Source: Photobacterium sp. CCB-ST2H9
Lineage (GTDB): Bacteria > Pseudomonadota > Gammaproteobacteria > Enterobacterales > Vibrionaceae
Length of the DNA: 64,000 nucleotides
Direction: 5' to 3'
Assembly (NCBI RefSeq): GCF_023151555.2
Contig: NZ_CP100425.1
Location: 930,001 to 994,000 of the forward strand
Shown piece by piece: positions 45,876 through 53,999 of the stretch; positions within the stretch are counted from its first letter, which is position 1, and each line of letters opens with the position of its first letter. A program made the translations under genes and the position numbers. The notes under the pieces were generated by a model. It had not been told where the DNA came from. It did not search any database and saw only the letters and a program-made list of their open reading frames with translations.

Positions 45876-47621
45876 ATGCAGGTTTTTTGGCAACTCAGGT
45901 GGTATTTCCGGCAGGAATGGCGGCGTTATGGCGGTGCGATCGCCATCTTTGTCGTGATTGCGATTTTTGAACTGATCCCGCCCCGAGCGGTGGGCTGGAT
46001 CGTTGATGGTGTGGTGGATGGCCAGATCTCTCTGGACACCATGCTGCTGTGGCTTATGAGTCTGGCCGCCATGTGGACGGCGGTGTATCTGCTGCGCATT
46101 GTCTGGCGGCTTTGGTTGTTTGGCAGTGCCGCGAAGCTGGGAACCGTGCTGCGGGATAAGTTGTATCATCATTTTACCCGGCAGGCGCCGCAGTTTTTTG
46201 AGCGCCATAAAACCGGTGACCTGATGGCCCGTTCGACCAACGATGTGAATGCGCTGGTAATGACTGCCGGGGAAGGCGTCTTAACCGCGGCGGATTCACT
46301 CATTACCGGCTTTGCCGTGTTGCTGATCATGACCACGCAACTGAGCTGGCAGCTGACCATTCTGGCCTTGCTGCCCATGCCGGTCATGGCGCTGCTGGTG
46401 TCCCGTTTTGGCAGTCAGTTACACGACAGATTCGGCGAATCACAGGCGGCGTTTTCTGCCCTGACAGACACGACGCAGGAGTCGCTGAACGGCGTCCGTA
46501 TGATCCGGGCCTTTGGTCTGGAGCAGCGCCAGCAGGCAGCGTTCGAGAAAGTGGTCGATGCTGCGGGTGACAAAAACTACCAGGTGGTGAAAGTGGATGC
46601 CAAGTTTGATCCGGTGATCCAGCTGACCATTGGCATGTCGTTTTTCCTCAGTGTCGGCGGCGGCGCATATTTGATTCACATTGGTGAACTGACGCTGGGG
46701 GACCTGACGGCTTTCACTCTGTATCAGGGATTGATGATCTGGCCGATGCTGGCCATTGCCTGGCTGTTCAATATTCTCGAACGCGGTTCTGCTGCCTGGA
46801 AACGTCTGCAGGAAATTCTGAATCAAAAGCCGGATATTGTCAGCGGTTATACGCCGTTGCCGGGGCTGCGACAGCCGCTGGAAATTGAGGTGGAGGCATT
46901 CAGCTGGCCGCAACAGCGTGAGCCCGCACTGAAAGATATCAACATTCATCTGGCCTCCGGACAGATGCTGGGGCTGGCCGGTCCGGTCGGAAGCGGGAAG
47001 TCGACACTGCTGGCGCTGTTGCTGCGTCAGCAGGAGCTGATCCAGGGTCAGATCGCTTATGGCGGGGTGACGATTCGTGAGGCGGTGCTGGATGCGTGGC
47101 GAAGCCGTTTTGCGGTGGTGAGCCAGAGCCCGTTTCTGTTTTCTCGCTCCATTGCAGAGAACATTGCGCTCGGAAAACCGGAAGCCAGCCTGTCGGAGAT
47201 CCGCCGTGCAGCGGCGCTGGCGTGTATCGATGACGATATCATGCTGTTCCCGGAGGGGTATGACACCCTGGTTGGCGAGAAAGGGATCACCTTGTCCGGC
47301 GGTCAGAAACAGCGGATTGCCATTGCACGGGCTTTACTGCTGAATGCTGAGATTCTGGTCCTGGATGATGCACTGTCTGCGGTGGACGGCAAAACAGAGC
47401 ACCGCATCCTGCATAATCTGCGTTCACAGCCACAGCGTCAGACCGTGATTGTGATTGCTCACCGGCTGACTGCCCTGGAGCAGGCGGATCAAATTGTTGT
47501 TCTTCAGCATGGTGAAATCAGTGAACGGGGAACGCACGCCAGCTTGCTGGCTCATGAAGACTGGTATGCCGAGATGTATCGTTACCAGAAACTGGAACAA
47601 GCGATTGAGGAGGGCCAATGA
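45876..47621 (+). CDS. mdlA: MdlA-type ABC transporter half
   Basis: 581 residues from ATG 45876, with GGAGG upstream. The frame opens earlier but lacks a better site. Six transmembrane helices precede a nucleotide-binding domain with Walker A GPVGSGKST and signature LSGGQKQR. Walker B is ILVLDDALSAVDG, so the catalytic Glu is Asp, as I recall it also is in E. coli MdlA. With MdlB it forms a heterodimeric exporter with one degenerate ATP site. The substrate is unknown. The ATGA overlap with mdlB couples the pair. Confidence 0.93.
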   Translation: MQVFWQLRWYFRQEWRRYGGAIAIFVVIAIFELIPPRAVGWIVDGVVDGQISLDTMLLWLMSLAAMWTAVYLLRIVWRLWLFGSAAKLGTVLRDKLYHHFTRQAPQFFERHKTGDLMARSTNDVNALVMTAGEGVLTAADSLITGFAVLLIMTTQLSWQLTILALLPMPVMALLVSRFGSQLHDRFGESQAAFSALTDTTQESLNGVRMIRAFGLEQRQQAAFEKVVDAAGDKNYQVVKVDAKFDPVIQLTIGMSFFLSVGGGAYLIHIGELTLGDLTAFTLYQGLMIWPMLAIAWLFNILERGSAAWKRLQEILNQKPDIVSGYTPLPGLRQPLEIEVEAFSWPQQREPALKDINIHLASGQMLGLAGPVGSGKSTLLALLLRQQELIQGQIAYGGVTIREAVLDAWRSRFAVVSQSPFLFSRSIAENIALGKPEASLSEIRRAAALACIDDDIMLFPEGYDTLVGEKGITLSGGQKQRIAIARALLLNAEILVLDDALSAVDGKTEHRILHNLRSQPQRQTVIVIAHRLTALEQADQIVVLQHGEISERGTHASLLAHEDWYAEMYRYQKLEQAIEEGQ

Positions 47622-49402
47622 AGGAACAGGCCGTAAATAATGCAGTTCTGAAGCGGTTGCTGGGCTATGCGCTGGCAGATAAGCGTACCCTGGTGGCTGC
47701 GATTGGCCTGCTGCTGATTGCTTCTCTGGCTGATGTATCCGGCCCATGGCTGATCCAGCACTTTATCGATAACAACATCACGCGGGATGAATTTCCGGCT
47801 ACGGAAGTTGCGGTGCTGGTCGCGGCTTATCTGGCCCTGATGATTCTGGCGGGCGTGTTCAAGTACGCGCAAGCGCTTCGCTTTAATCGTCTGGCGATTG
47901 ATGTGGTCCAAAAAGTGCGGAAGCAGTTATTTGCCAGCGTGATGAACCAACCGTTGTCGGCGTTTGACTATACCCCAAGCGGCAAGCTGATCTCCCGGCT
48001 GACCAATGACACCGAATCAATCAAAGAATTTTATGTCTCTGTCATCGCGACGTTTCTGAAGAACATCATTCTGATTCTGGTGATGCTGGTTGTCATGACC
48101 ATCATCAGCTGGCGTCTGACGCTGGTGGTTCTGGCATTGCTGCCCGTTGTGGTGGGCGTCATGGTGGTGTATCAGCGTAAAAGTGCCGGGGCTTACCGGC
48201 GGATGCGCGATCTGCTGTCGGATATCAACTCTTCAATGAGTGAATCGATTCAGGGCATGAGTCTGGTACAGCTGATGCGTCAGGAAGAAGGCTTCAAATC
48301 GCATTTTGCCAGTCTGACAGACCAGCACCTGAAGGCTCAAATCGGAGTCACCAGGCTGAACAGTTTGCTGTTGCGGCCCCTGATTGACCTGCTGTCAGGA
48401 ATCGCTTTGCTCACGCTGGTTGCTTTATTCGGCTTCAGCGGGACAACCGTGATTGGGGTGGGGGTTCTTTATGCTTTCCTGAGCTATCTGGGGCGGGTGA
48501 CGGAACCTTTGATTGAGATGACTCAGCAGCTGTCTTTATTGCAGCAGGCGCTGGTTGCCAGTGAGCGCATCTTTGCCCTGATCGACGCCCGTCAGCAGAG
48601 CTATGGTGAGGATCGCAGGCCGATTGAAAGTGGTCAGATGGCTTGCCGGAATCTCAGCTTCAGCTACGACGGCAAACAGAAAGTGCTCAGCCATATCAAC
48701 ATTGCGTTGCCGCATCAGGGGTTTCTGGCGCTGGTCGGTCATACCGGCAGCGGAAAAAGTACGCTGGCTTCACTATTGATGGGCTTTTACCCAACATCAG
48801 AAGGTGTGGTTGAACTGGATGGCAGACCGCTGGAGAGTTTGAGTCAGCCGGTGCTGCGGCAGGGGATTGCCATGGTGCAGCAGGATCCGCATGTGCTGAG
48901 TGATTCGGTGCGTGAAAACGTCAGTCTGGGGCGGGATGTGGCTGATGCAGAGATCTGGCTGGCGCTGGAAACCGTTGGACTGGCCGGTCAGGTGCGTCAG
49001 TATACTCAGGGGCTGGATACATTGCTTGGCAGCGGTGAAGTGAATTTGTCGGCCGGACAGCGGCAGTTGCTGGCGCTGGCACGGGTGCTGGTGGAGAAGC
49101 CCAAACTGCTGATTCTGGATGAAGCCACCGCCAATATCGATTCGGGGACCGAACAGAAAATTCAGCATGCGCTGTCGGTGCTGCGGAAAAATATGAGTAT
49201 TGTGGTGATTGCGCACCGGCTTTCCACCATCATGGATGCGGACGAAATTGTCGTGCTGCACCATGGCGAAATCATTGAGCGAGGGACGCATTTCAGTCTG
49301 CTTTCTGAGCGGAAACAGTACTGGCAAATGTATCAGCTGCAGCAGGCTGGTGATCATCTTCACCAATTGGAAGATACATCGACTGAGACAGTAAAATATT
49401 GA
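47618..49402 (+). CDS. mdlB: MdlB-type ABC transporter half
   Basis: 594 residues with six transmembrane helices and a nucleotide-binding domain: Walker A GHTGSGKST, signature LSAGQRQLLALAR, and Walker B LLILDEATANIDS with the normal Glu. Together with MdlA it should have one fully active site. It starts 4 bases inside mdlA. In E. coli glnK-amtB follows mdlB. Here the next gene is tesB on the opposite strand. Confidence 0.94.
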   Translation: MKEQAVNNAVLKRLLGYALADKRTLVAAIGLLLIASLADVSGPWLIQHFIDNNITRDEFPATEVAVLVAAYLALMILAGVFKYAQALRFNRLAIDVVQKVRKQLFASVMNQPLSAFDYTPSGKLISRLTNDTESIKEFYVSVIATFLKNIILILVMLVVMTIISWRLTLVVLALLPVVVGVMVVYQRKSAGAYRRMRDLLSDINSSMSESIQGMSLVQLMRQEEGFKSHFASLTDQHLKAQIGVTRLNSLLLRPLIDLLSGIALLTLVALFGFSGTTVIGVGVLYAFLSYLGRVTEPLIEMTQQLSLLQQALVASERIFALIDARQQSYGEDRRPIESGQMACRNLSFSYDGKQKVLSHINIALPHQGFLALVGHTGSGKSTLASLLMGFYPTSEGVVELDGRPLESLSQPVLRQGIAMVQQDPHVLSDSVRENVSLGRDVADAEIWLALETVGLAGQVRQYTQGLDTLLGSGEVNLSAGQRQLLALARVLVEKPKLLILDEATANIDSGTEQKIQHALSVLRKNMSIVVIAHRLSTIMDADEIVVLHHGEIIERGTHFSLLSERKQYWQMYQLQQAGDHLHQLEDTSTETVKY

Positions 49403-49443
49403 CGGCAAGCTGACAAAAAAGTACCAGCCTTTCCCTATAAATG

Positions 49444-49488
49444 GCTCCCGGAATCATGATGACATATCAAAGATTTCGGGAGCTTTAT
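49444..49488. terminator. Bidirectional hairpin between mdlB and tesB
   Basis: GCTCCCG...AATC paired with GATT...CGGGAGC around a 16-base loop, followed by TTTATT on the + strand. Confidence 0.6.
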
Positions 49489-49505
49489 TGTAAGTGGGCA
49501 CTTAT

Positions 49506-50375
49506 TTAGTGTGAGTGGCGCTGACGCATCAAACCTTCCTGAACAGCTGTTGCGACCAGTTCGCCCTGACGATTGTAAATCTCGCCCCGAACCAGACCCC
49601 GCGAGCCGCTGGCTGACGGACTGTCGATGGCATAGAGCAGCCAGTCGTCCATCCGGAACGGGCGGTGGAACCACATGGAGTGGTCAATGGTGGCAACCTG
49701 CATCTTTGGTGTCAGCAGTGTGACGCCGTGCGGTTGAAGGGCCGTCACCAGAAATCCCCAGTCGGAGGCATAAGCCAGTACATACTGGTGAATACGCGGA
49801 TCATTCGGCATTTCACCATTTGCCTTTATCCAAAGGTACTGTCTGGCCGCCTGTGACTGAGGATGAAGTGGATTGATGACATGAACAGGGCGCACTTCAA
49901 TCGGGCGATCACAGCCAAAGGTTTCGACAAATTTGCCCGGCAGCTGGTCAGCGATGGCTTTGACGTGTTCCTGTTCTGATTTGAGCGACTCAGGCGGCGG
50001 TATATCGGCAGGCATCTGGAACTGATGGTTAAAACCTTCTTCCAGCCCCTGATATGATGCCGTCAGGTAAAAGATCGGTCGGCCGTTCTGAATGGCCTGC
50101 ACCCGGCGGGTACTGAAGCTTTTTCCGTCCCGGAGGTTTTCAACATCGTAAATGATGGGTTTTTGAGGATCACCCGGCAGCAGGAAGTAACTGTGGAACG
50201 AATGAACAAAGCGTTGTTCCGAAACCGTTTCTTTCGCTGCGGATAAAGACTGACCGATCACTTGGCCACCGTAAACCTGAGGCAGACCAAGATGCTGGCT
50301 CTGGCCACGGAACAAACCTTGTTCAAGTTGTTCCAAGTGTAGCAGATTGAGAAGTTCGTTCAGTTCTTTGCTCAT
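49506..50375 (-). CDS. tesB: Acyl-CoA thioesterase II TesB
   Basis: 289 residues from ATG 50375 ([20 protein letters not shown]), with GGAG 5 bases upstream. The double hotdog fold is recognisable: [21 protein letters not shown] at the N-terminus, [13 protein letters not shown], and the second half with [18 protein letters not shown], which holds the catalytic Asp. Length is that of E. coli TesB (286). It hydrolyses medium- and long-chain acyl-CoA. It lies divergent from ybaY as in E. coli. Confidence 0.94.
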   Translation of the reverse strand: MSKELNELLNLLHLEQLEQGLFRGQSQHLGLPQVYGGQVIGQSLSAAKETVSEQRFVHSFHSYFLLPGDPQKPIIYDVENLRDGKSFSTRRVQAIQNGRPIFYLTASYQGLEEGFNHQFQMPADIPPPESLKSEQEHVKAIADQLPGKFVETFGCDRPIEVRPVHVINPLHPQSQAARQYLWIKANGEMPNDPRIHQYVLAYASDWGFLVTALQPHGVTLLTPKMQVATIDHSMWFHRPFRMDDWLLYAIDSPSASGSRGLVRGEIYNRQGELVATAVQEGLMRQRHSH

Positions 50376-50497
50376 TGACGCTCCAATTACAATGTTATCA
50401 TTAATCAAATTTTTACAATCAGTTGATCAGAAACACAAGACGAAAGGTTCAGAAGCGTTAGAATCATCGACTTGCAGGAGGAATAAGAGGGGCAACT

Positions 50498-50920
50498 ATG
50501 AAAAAGATGTTTGCGCTGTTAACGTTATTGATTACAGCAATGGTTATTTCGGCATGTACCAATTTGATCACCAAAGATGCAGGCGTCAGCAAAATTGAAG
50601 GCTCACTGGCTTACCGAGAGCGAATTGCGCTGCCAGATGATGCCCTGATCACTGTCACACTCTCTGATGTTTCTCTGATGGATGCCCCCGCAGAAGTGAT
50701 CAGCAGTCAGTCTTATCTTGCCGGCGGAAAGCAGGTGCCGTTTTCATTCACCCTTCAGTATATGGAAGGTGAGGTCAAACCGGCTCACACTTATGCGGTC
50801 AGCGCACGGATTGAACTGAATGGCAAATTGCTGTTTATCACAGATACGGCTAACCACGTGATTACAGACCCGGCTAAAACCACCAAGCTGGATCTGATGC
50901 TGGTCAAAGTCAGTCAGTAA
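50498..50920 (+). CDS. ybaY: YbaY-family lipoprotein
   Basis: 140 residues. The signal sequence MKKMFALLTLLITAMVISAC ends in a lipobox (ISAC, Cys20). The mature part has the YbaY (META/YscW-like) pattern: GSLAYRERIALPDDALITVTL, GKQVPFSFTLQY and YAVSARIELNGKLLFITDT. The function is unknown; its place is conserved between tesB and atl/ffs. A strong ribosome binding site and a terminator frame it. Confidence 0.9.
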   Translation: MKKMFALLTLLITAMVISACTNLITKDAGVSKIEGSLAYRERIALPDDALITVTLSDVSLMDAPAEVISSQSYLAGGKQVPFSFTLQYMEGEVKPAHTYAVSARIELNGKLLFITDTANHVITDPAKTTKLDLMLVKVSQ

Positions 50921-50940
50921 AACAGAACAAGTATTCAAGA

Positions 50941-50966
50941 GCCCGGCGAACATGCCGGGTTTTTTG
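50941..50966 (+). terminator. Rho-independent terminator after ybaY
   Basis: GCCCGGC / GCCGGGT stem, 6-base loop, and six T. Confidence 0.88.
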
Positions 50967-51000
50967 TTTTGCTCAGGCGGAAAAAGTAACCGAACCTTGG

Positions 51001-51315
51001 TCAGTGCTCCGGAAAGCCATCCCAGCGGTAGCGTCTGAGTGATACCCGTCCCGTTGATGACACTTCAATGCCGTCAGCAATCAGACATTGACGCTGACGC
51101 AGGAAATCTTCTCCCTGCTGCGATATTTTTCCCTGACTGTTAATCACCCGGAACCAGGGCAGGGTTGAGCCTTCCGGTAATTGACCTAATAACCTGCCGA
51201 CATGGCGCGCATAACCAGGGAAGCCTGCATAGCGGGCGATATCGCCATAGGTCGACACTTTACCCAAAGGGATTTGGGCGATCTGGCTGTAGATTTGGTT
51301 TTCAAAGTCGTCCAT
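51001..51315 (-). CDS. atl: Alkyltransferase-like protein Atl (YbaZ)
   Basis: 104 residues from ATG 51315 (MDDFENQIYSQIAQIPLGKVSTYG). The frame extends to 51441 but that part overlaps the next gene. It has the O6-alkylguanine transferase DNA-binding fold, but the active-site PCHRV is PWFRV. Trp replaces the acceptor Cys, the hallmark of ATL proteins. These flag bulky O6-alkylguanine for nucleotide excision repair. Place next to ybaY and ffs is conserved in E. coli. Confidence 0.92.
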   Translation of the reverse strand: MDDFENQIYSQIAQIPLGKVSTYGDIARYAGFPGYARHVGRLLGQLPEGSTLPWFRVINSQGKISQQGEDFLRQRQCLIADGIEVSSTGRVSLRRYRWDGFPEH

Positions 51316-51412
51316 AGTTATTTCAGGGTCTTTTTCAGGATTAACGAATAACAGATACAACCTGCGAACGTTGCATGGCACCGTTGTAGCCCGTTTGCGC
51401 AAGGAGGTGCAA

Positions 51413-52144
51413 ATGCTGAATGCCATTATACTCTCAATCATGAGCGTGGCACTGACTGTGATCGGGGTCAGTACCTTAGGGCTCTCTCAACATTACCTGA
51501 CGGTGTTAGCCGTTGCTATTCCGGCGTTATGGCTGTTGCCGCAAGGCGGCTTGTCGTCGTTGCTGCTATTGTTCGGCATCGGATTGTATGGTGCTGCATT
51601 GCCGTATCAGCCGCTTGCATTGTCTGTCAGTCTTCTGGTGATGCTTCCTGTGTTTTCGGTCAGCTTTTCCTCAAAAGCGAACTGGCAGGTGGGCGCTTTA
51701 TTATTTGCCATCGTGATTGCCATGGACGCCGGGATGCTGGCCTTACAAAGTGAAGGAAAACTGGGCGGTCAGATGTCTTTCACCTTACTGCAGATCATCG
51801 CGGTGGGGATGATCTGGTGTGCCGGGCGATTCTGGCGTCCGGTGAAAGGAAATTATGGCTGGCCTGTGCTGCTGGCTGTGCCTTTATGGCTGAGTGATCT
51901 GGCACCTGCTGCCTTGATTGTTCTCTGTGTGATCGGACTGATTCTGGCATTGCAGACACTGTACCTGAAACACCCACAGGGCTGGGTTGACAGGCTGAGC
52001 TGGGTGCTCCCGGCGCTTGCCTTTGCGACGGTGGCCATTGATCCTGAATTCGACGTCCCCAATCCGGTACTGGTGTCCTGGTTGATGGTACTCGGCAGCG
52101 CCATTTTGGGAGAATACCTACTGGCTGAAGTCGAAGACGCCTGA
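51413..52144 (+). CDS. Polytopic membrane protein of unknown function
   Basis: 243 residues from ATG 51413, with AAGGAGG 6 bases upstream. It is almost entirely hydrophobic, with about eight transmembrane helices and very short loops. No family motif is recognised. It is divergent from atl and ends about 140 bases before ffs. Confidence 0.65.
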   Translation: MLNAIILSIMSVALTVIGVSTLGLSQHYLTVLAVAIPALWLLPQGGLSSLLLLFGIGLYGAALPYQPLALSVSLLVMLPVFSVSFSSKANWQVGALLFAIVIAMDAGMLALQSEGKLGGQMSFTLLQIIAVGMIWCAGRFWRPVKGNYGWPVLLAVPLWLSDLAPAALIVLCVIGLILALQTLYLKHPQGWVDRLSWVLPALAFATVAIDPEFDVPNPVLVSWLMVLGSAILGEYLLAEVEDA

Positions 52145-52285
52145 GCCGAATCGGACTGCGTTGGGTAATAATCCAGCAGTCAGTGACAGAGTCTTTGTCT
52201 TTACCTTGCAATGACTTCGGGGTTCATGGATAATCCATCCCGTTCTCACGACAAGCCAAGCCTTGCGCTGAGATAACAAATCTAT

Positions 52286-52401
52286 GGAGGCCCCCATTGG
52301 TCCTCCCGCAACACTAACTCGTGAACCCGGTCAGGCCCGGAAGGGAGCAGCCGCAGCGAGCGACGTGTGTGCCGGGATGTGGCTGGTGGGGGTCTCCACC
52401 C
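52286..52401 (+). ncRNA. ffs: 4.5S signal recognition particle RNA
   Basis: About 116 bases aligned by eye with E. coli 4.5S RNA. The 5' arm GGAGGCCCCCATTGG pairs with the 3' arm GGCTGGTGGGGGTCTCC. The conserved apical loop region GGTCAGGCCCGGAAGGGAGC and the GCCGGGATG strand form the Ffh-binding domain. It works with Ffh to target membrane proteins. A Tn7-like transposon end lies 12 bases past its 3' end. Confidence 0.95.
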
Positions 52402-52413
52402 ATCTGACGTTTT

Positions 52414-52483
52414 TGTAGTTTGCACCATAAGCCTGCATAATTCCCCTAAAAGCGTACATAATTGGCACCATAAGCGTGCATAA
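52414..52483 (+). repeat. Tn7-like transposon end: terminal TGT and three phased repeats
   Basis: Begins TGTAG at 52414. Three related repeats follow at 21-22-base spacing: GCACCATAAGCCTGCATAA (52422-52440), CCCTAAAAGCGTACATAA (52444-52461) and GCACCATAAGCGTGCATAA (52465-52483). Evenly spaced repeats next to a TGT terminus are the TnsB-binding end of Tn7-like elements. The 5 bases before it (GTTTT) would be the target duplication. The other end is not in the window. Confidence 0.75.
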
Positions 52484-52488
52484 GCTAT

Positions 52489-52512
52489 TTTTGTTGTAGT
52501 TTAACAACAAAA
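52489..52512. promoter_or_regulatory. Inverted repeat before the tnsA remnant
   Basis: TTTTGTTGT and ACAACAAAA, a perfect 9-bp inverted repeat with a 6-base centre, ending 13 bases before the tnsA ATG. It probably overlaps the tns promoter and could be an operator for a transposon-encoded repressor. Confidence 0.5.
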
Positions 52513-52525
52513 CGGGCTAGGCATT

Positions 52526-52843
52526 ATGTATCGTCGTCAGCTCAAACACTCCCGTGTAAAGAACATTTTCAAGTTCGTCAGTGCCAAGATGAACCAAGTG
52601 ATGACCGTTGAGTCGTATCTTGAGTTCGATACCTGCTTTCATCTCGAGTACTCTCCTCAAGTCACTTCCTTTATTGCTCAGCCTGAAGGCTTTTTCTATC
52701 GTTTTGACCTGATTGTAAACGCCGCTCTTGGTGTAGTATTGCCAGCCCTACTGAAGTTGTTGGTGGTATCAAGCCAAAGCTCCCGAAAAGTAGCAAGTCA
52801 TATTAAACGTTCGAAGACCGAGAAGAAATCAGAGTTGCTTTAA
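52526..52843 (+). pseudogene. tnsA: TnsA-like transposase endonuclease, truncated remnant
   Basis: The first ~60 codons read like the N-terminus of TnsA of the ffs- and CRISPR-associated Tn7-like branch: MYRRQLKHSRVKNIFKFVS, VESYLEFDTCFHLEYSP and FIAQPEGFFYRF. After that the frame diverges into sequence unlike TnsA and stops at 105 residues (TnsA is about 200-270). The PD-(D/E)xK catalytic core is missing. tnsB and tnsC, which should follow, are also absent. It is non-functional as an endonuclease. The ATG has AGG 6 bases upstream. Confidence 0.78.
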
Positions 52844-52896
52844 CAGTCAAATGTCATTGATAGCGATAGCATCTATGCTAACTCGCAGCCCTTCAA

Positions 52897-53772
52897 CTAT
52901 TTAAATTCTTCTAGCGAAACAGAAACGGTTCGTCCTGCAATTAACGTGAAGTCTTTTGGAATTGTATCTATTTTGATCCGAACTGGAATGCGCTGAGCAA
53001 GGCGTATCCAACTGAATGTCGGATTCACATTTGCCAGTAATGTTCCTGAAGCTGTTGTTCTTTCACTGTCGTTGATTCCCGCAGATAACCCTTCAACATG
53101 CCCATATATTGGTTTGGTTTCGCCCATCACGAAGATGGTGGCGAGTGCGCCATTCTGTATACGACTTAGTTTTGTCTCTTCAAAATATCCGGAGACATAA
53201 AAACTATTTTGATCAACAAGTGCCATGACTGGTACGCCAGCAGAGGCGAATGTACCTGGTCTGAGAGAGAAGTTCGTTATCACACCATTAACCGGCGAGT
53301 AGATGTCGGCTCTGCTCAGGTTAATTTCAGCCAGTTCTAGGTCTGCTAAAGATTTATCCACGCTGGCCTGAGCCAAAATTAGTGCATCGCGTTTATCGTC
53401 ACGTTGCTGCGCCGAGACGGCGTTATTTAATCGCTGATAGCGTTTGTATTCCCGATCAGCTGCGTGAAGTGTGGCGTTGGCTTGTTTCACCATTGCTTTG
53501 GCTTGCGTAACTTCATTGTTCAGGCGCTTTTTATCCAAACTAAACAGTAGTGTGCCTTTGTGAACGACCTGATTATCGTGAACGTAGACGGCTTCTACAT
53601 TTCCTGAAATATCGGTGGCAAGCGGAACGATATCGGCACGAATCTTTCCATCTCGAGTTTGCGGCGCATAGTGATAGTAACTGTATAAATTCCAAACGAC
53701 GACGCCTGCTAGCAGCACTGAACCTGTCGTCATTAGAACTTTAAAGCTCGATATAACTTTGTTTTTTATCAT
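52897..53772 (-). CDS. HlyD/AaeA-family periplasmic adaptor of an efflux pump
   Basis: 291 residues. One N-terminal membrane anchor (about 10-30) is followed by the biotinyl-lipoyl half motifs (VEAVYVHDNQVVHKGTLLFSLD, in part), a coiled-coil hairpin (about 85-140) and a beta-barrel domain with SPVNGVITNFSLRPGTFASAGVPVMALVD (in part). It joins the FUSC pump to an outer-membrane channel, probably TolC. It overlaps the upstream DUF1656 gene by 4 bases. In E. coli the AaeAB pair exports aromatic acids. Confidence 0.9.
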   Translation of the reverse strand: MIKNKVISSFKVLMTTGSVLLAGVVVWNLYSYYHYAPQTRDGKIRADIVPLATDISGNVEAVYVHDNQVVHKGTLLFSLDKKRLNNEVTQAKAMVKQANATLHAADREYKRYQRLNNAVSAQQRDDKRDALILAQASVDKSLADLELAEINLSRADIYSPVNGVITNFSLRPGTFASAGVPVMALVDQNSFYVSGYFEETKLSRIQNGALATIFVMGETKPIYGHVEGLSAGINDSERTTASGTLLANVNPTFSWIRLAQRIPVRIKIDTIPKDFTLIAGRTVSVSLEEFK

Positions 53773-53999
53773 GATAGTGAATGACCTGTTGGTGTTGTGA
53801 TGATCGCAAACACGTGAAAGACCAAGCCGGTAAGAGAAATTAATAGGGCTGAGTCAAAAATGGGTCTTTGCGCGATGAGTCGATAGAAACCTGTCCTTAA
53901 AAATAAATAGGAGAGTAAGATTCTGAGGCAATAAGCGAGCACTATACATAACAGCAATGGTGAAACGTAAATCCCCAAAATATCGAGTTCGTTAAGCAT
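53769..53999 (-). CDS. DUF1656 small membrane protein (AaeX-like)
   Basis: 76 residues with two transmembrane helices (about 10-30 and 48-68) and the DUF1656 start NELDILGIYVSPLLL. E. coli AaeX is the counterpart in the aaeXAB operon. It overlaps the FUSC gene by 8 bases and hlyD by 4, so all are translationally coupled. Confidence 0.85.
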   Translation of the reverse strand: MLNELDILGIYVSPLLLCIVLAYCLRILLSYLFLRTGFYRLIAQRPIFDSALLISLTGLVFHVFAIITTPTGHSLS

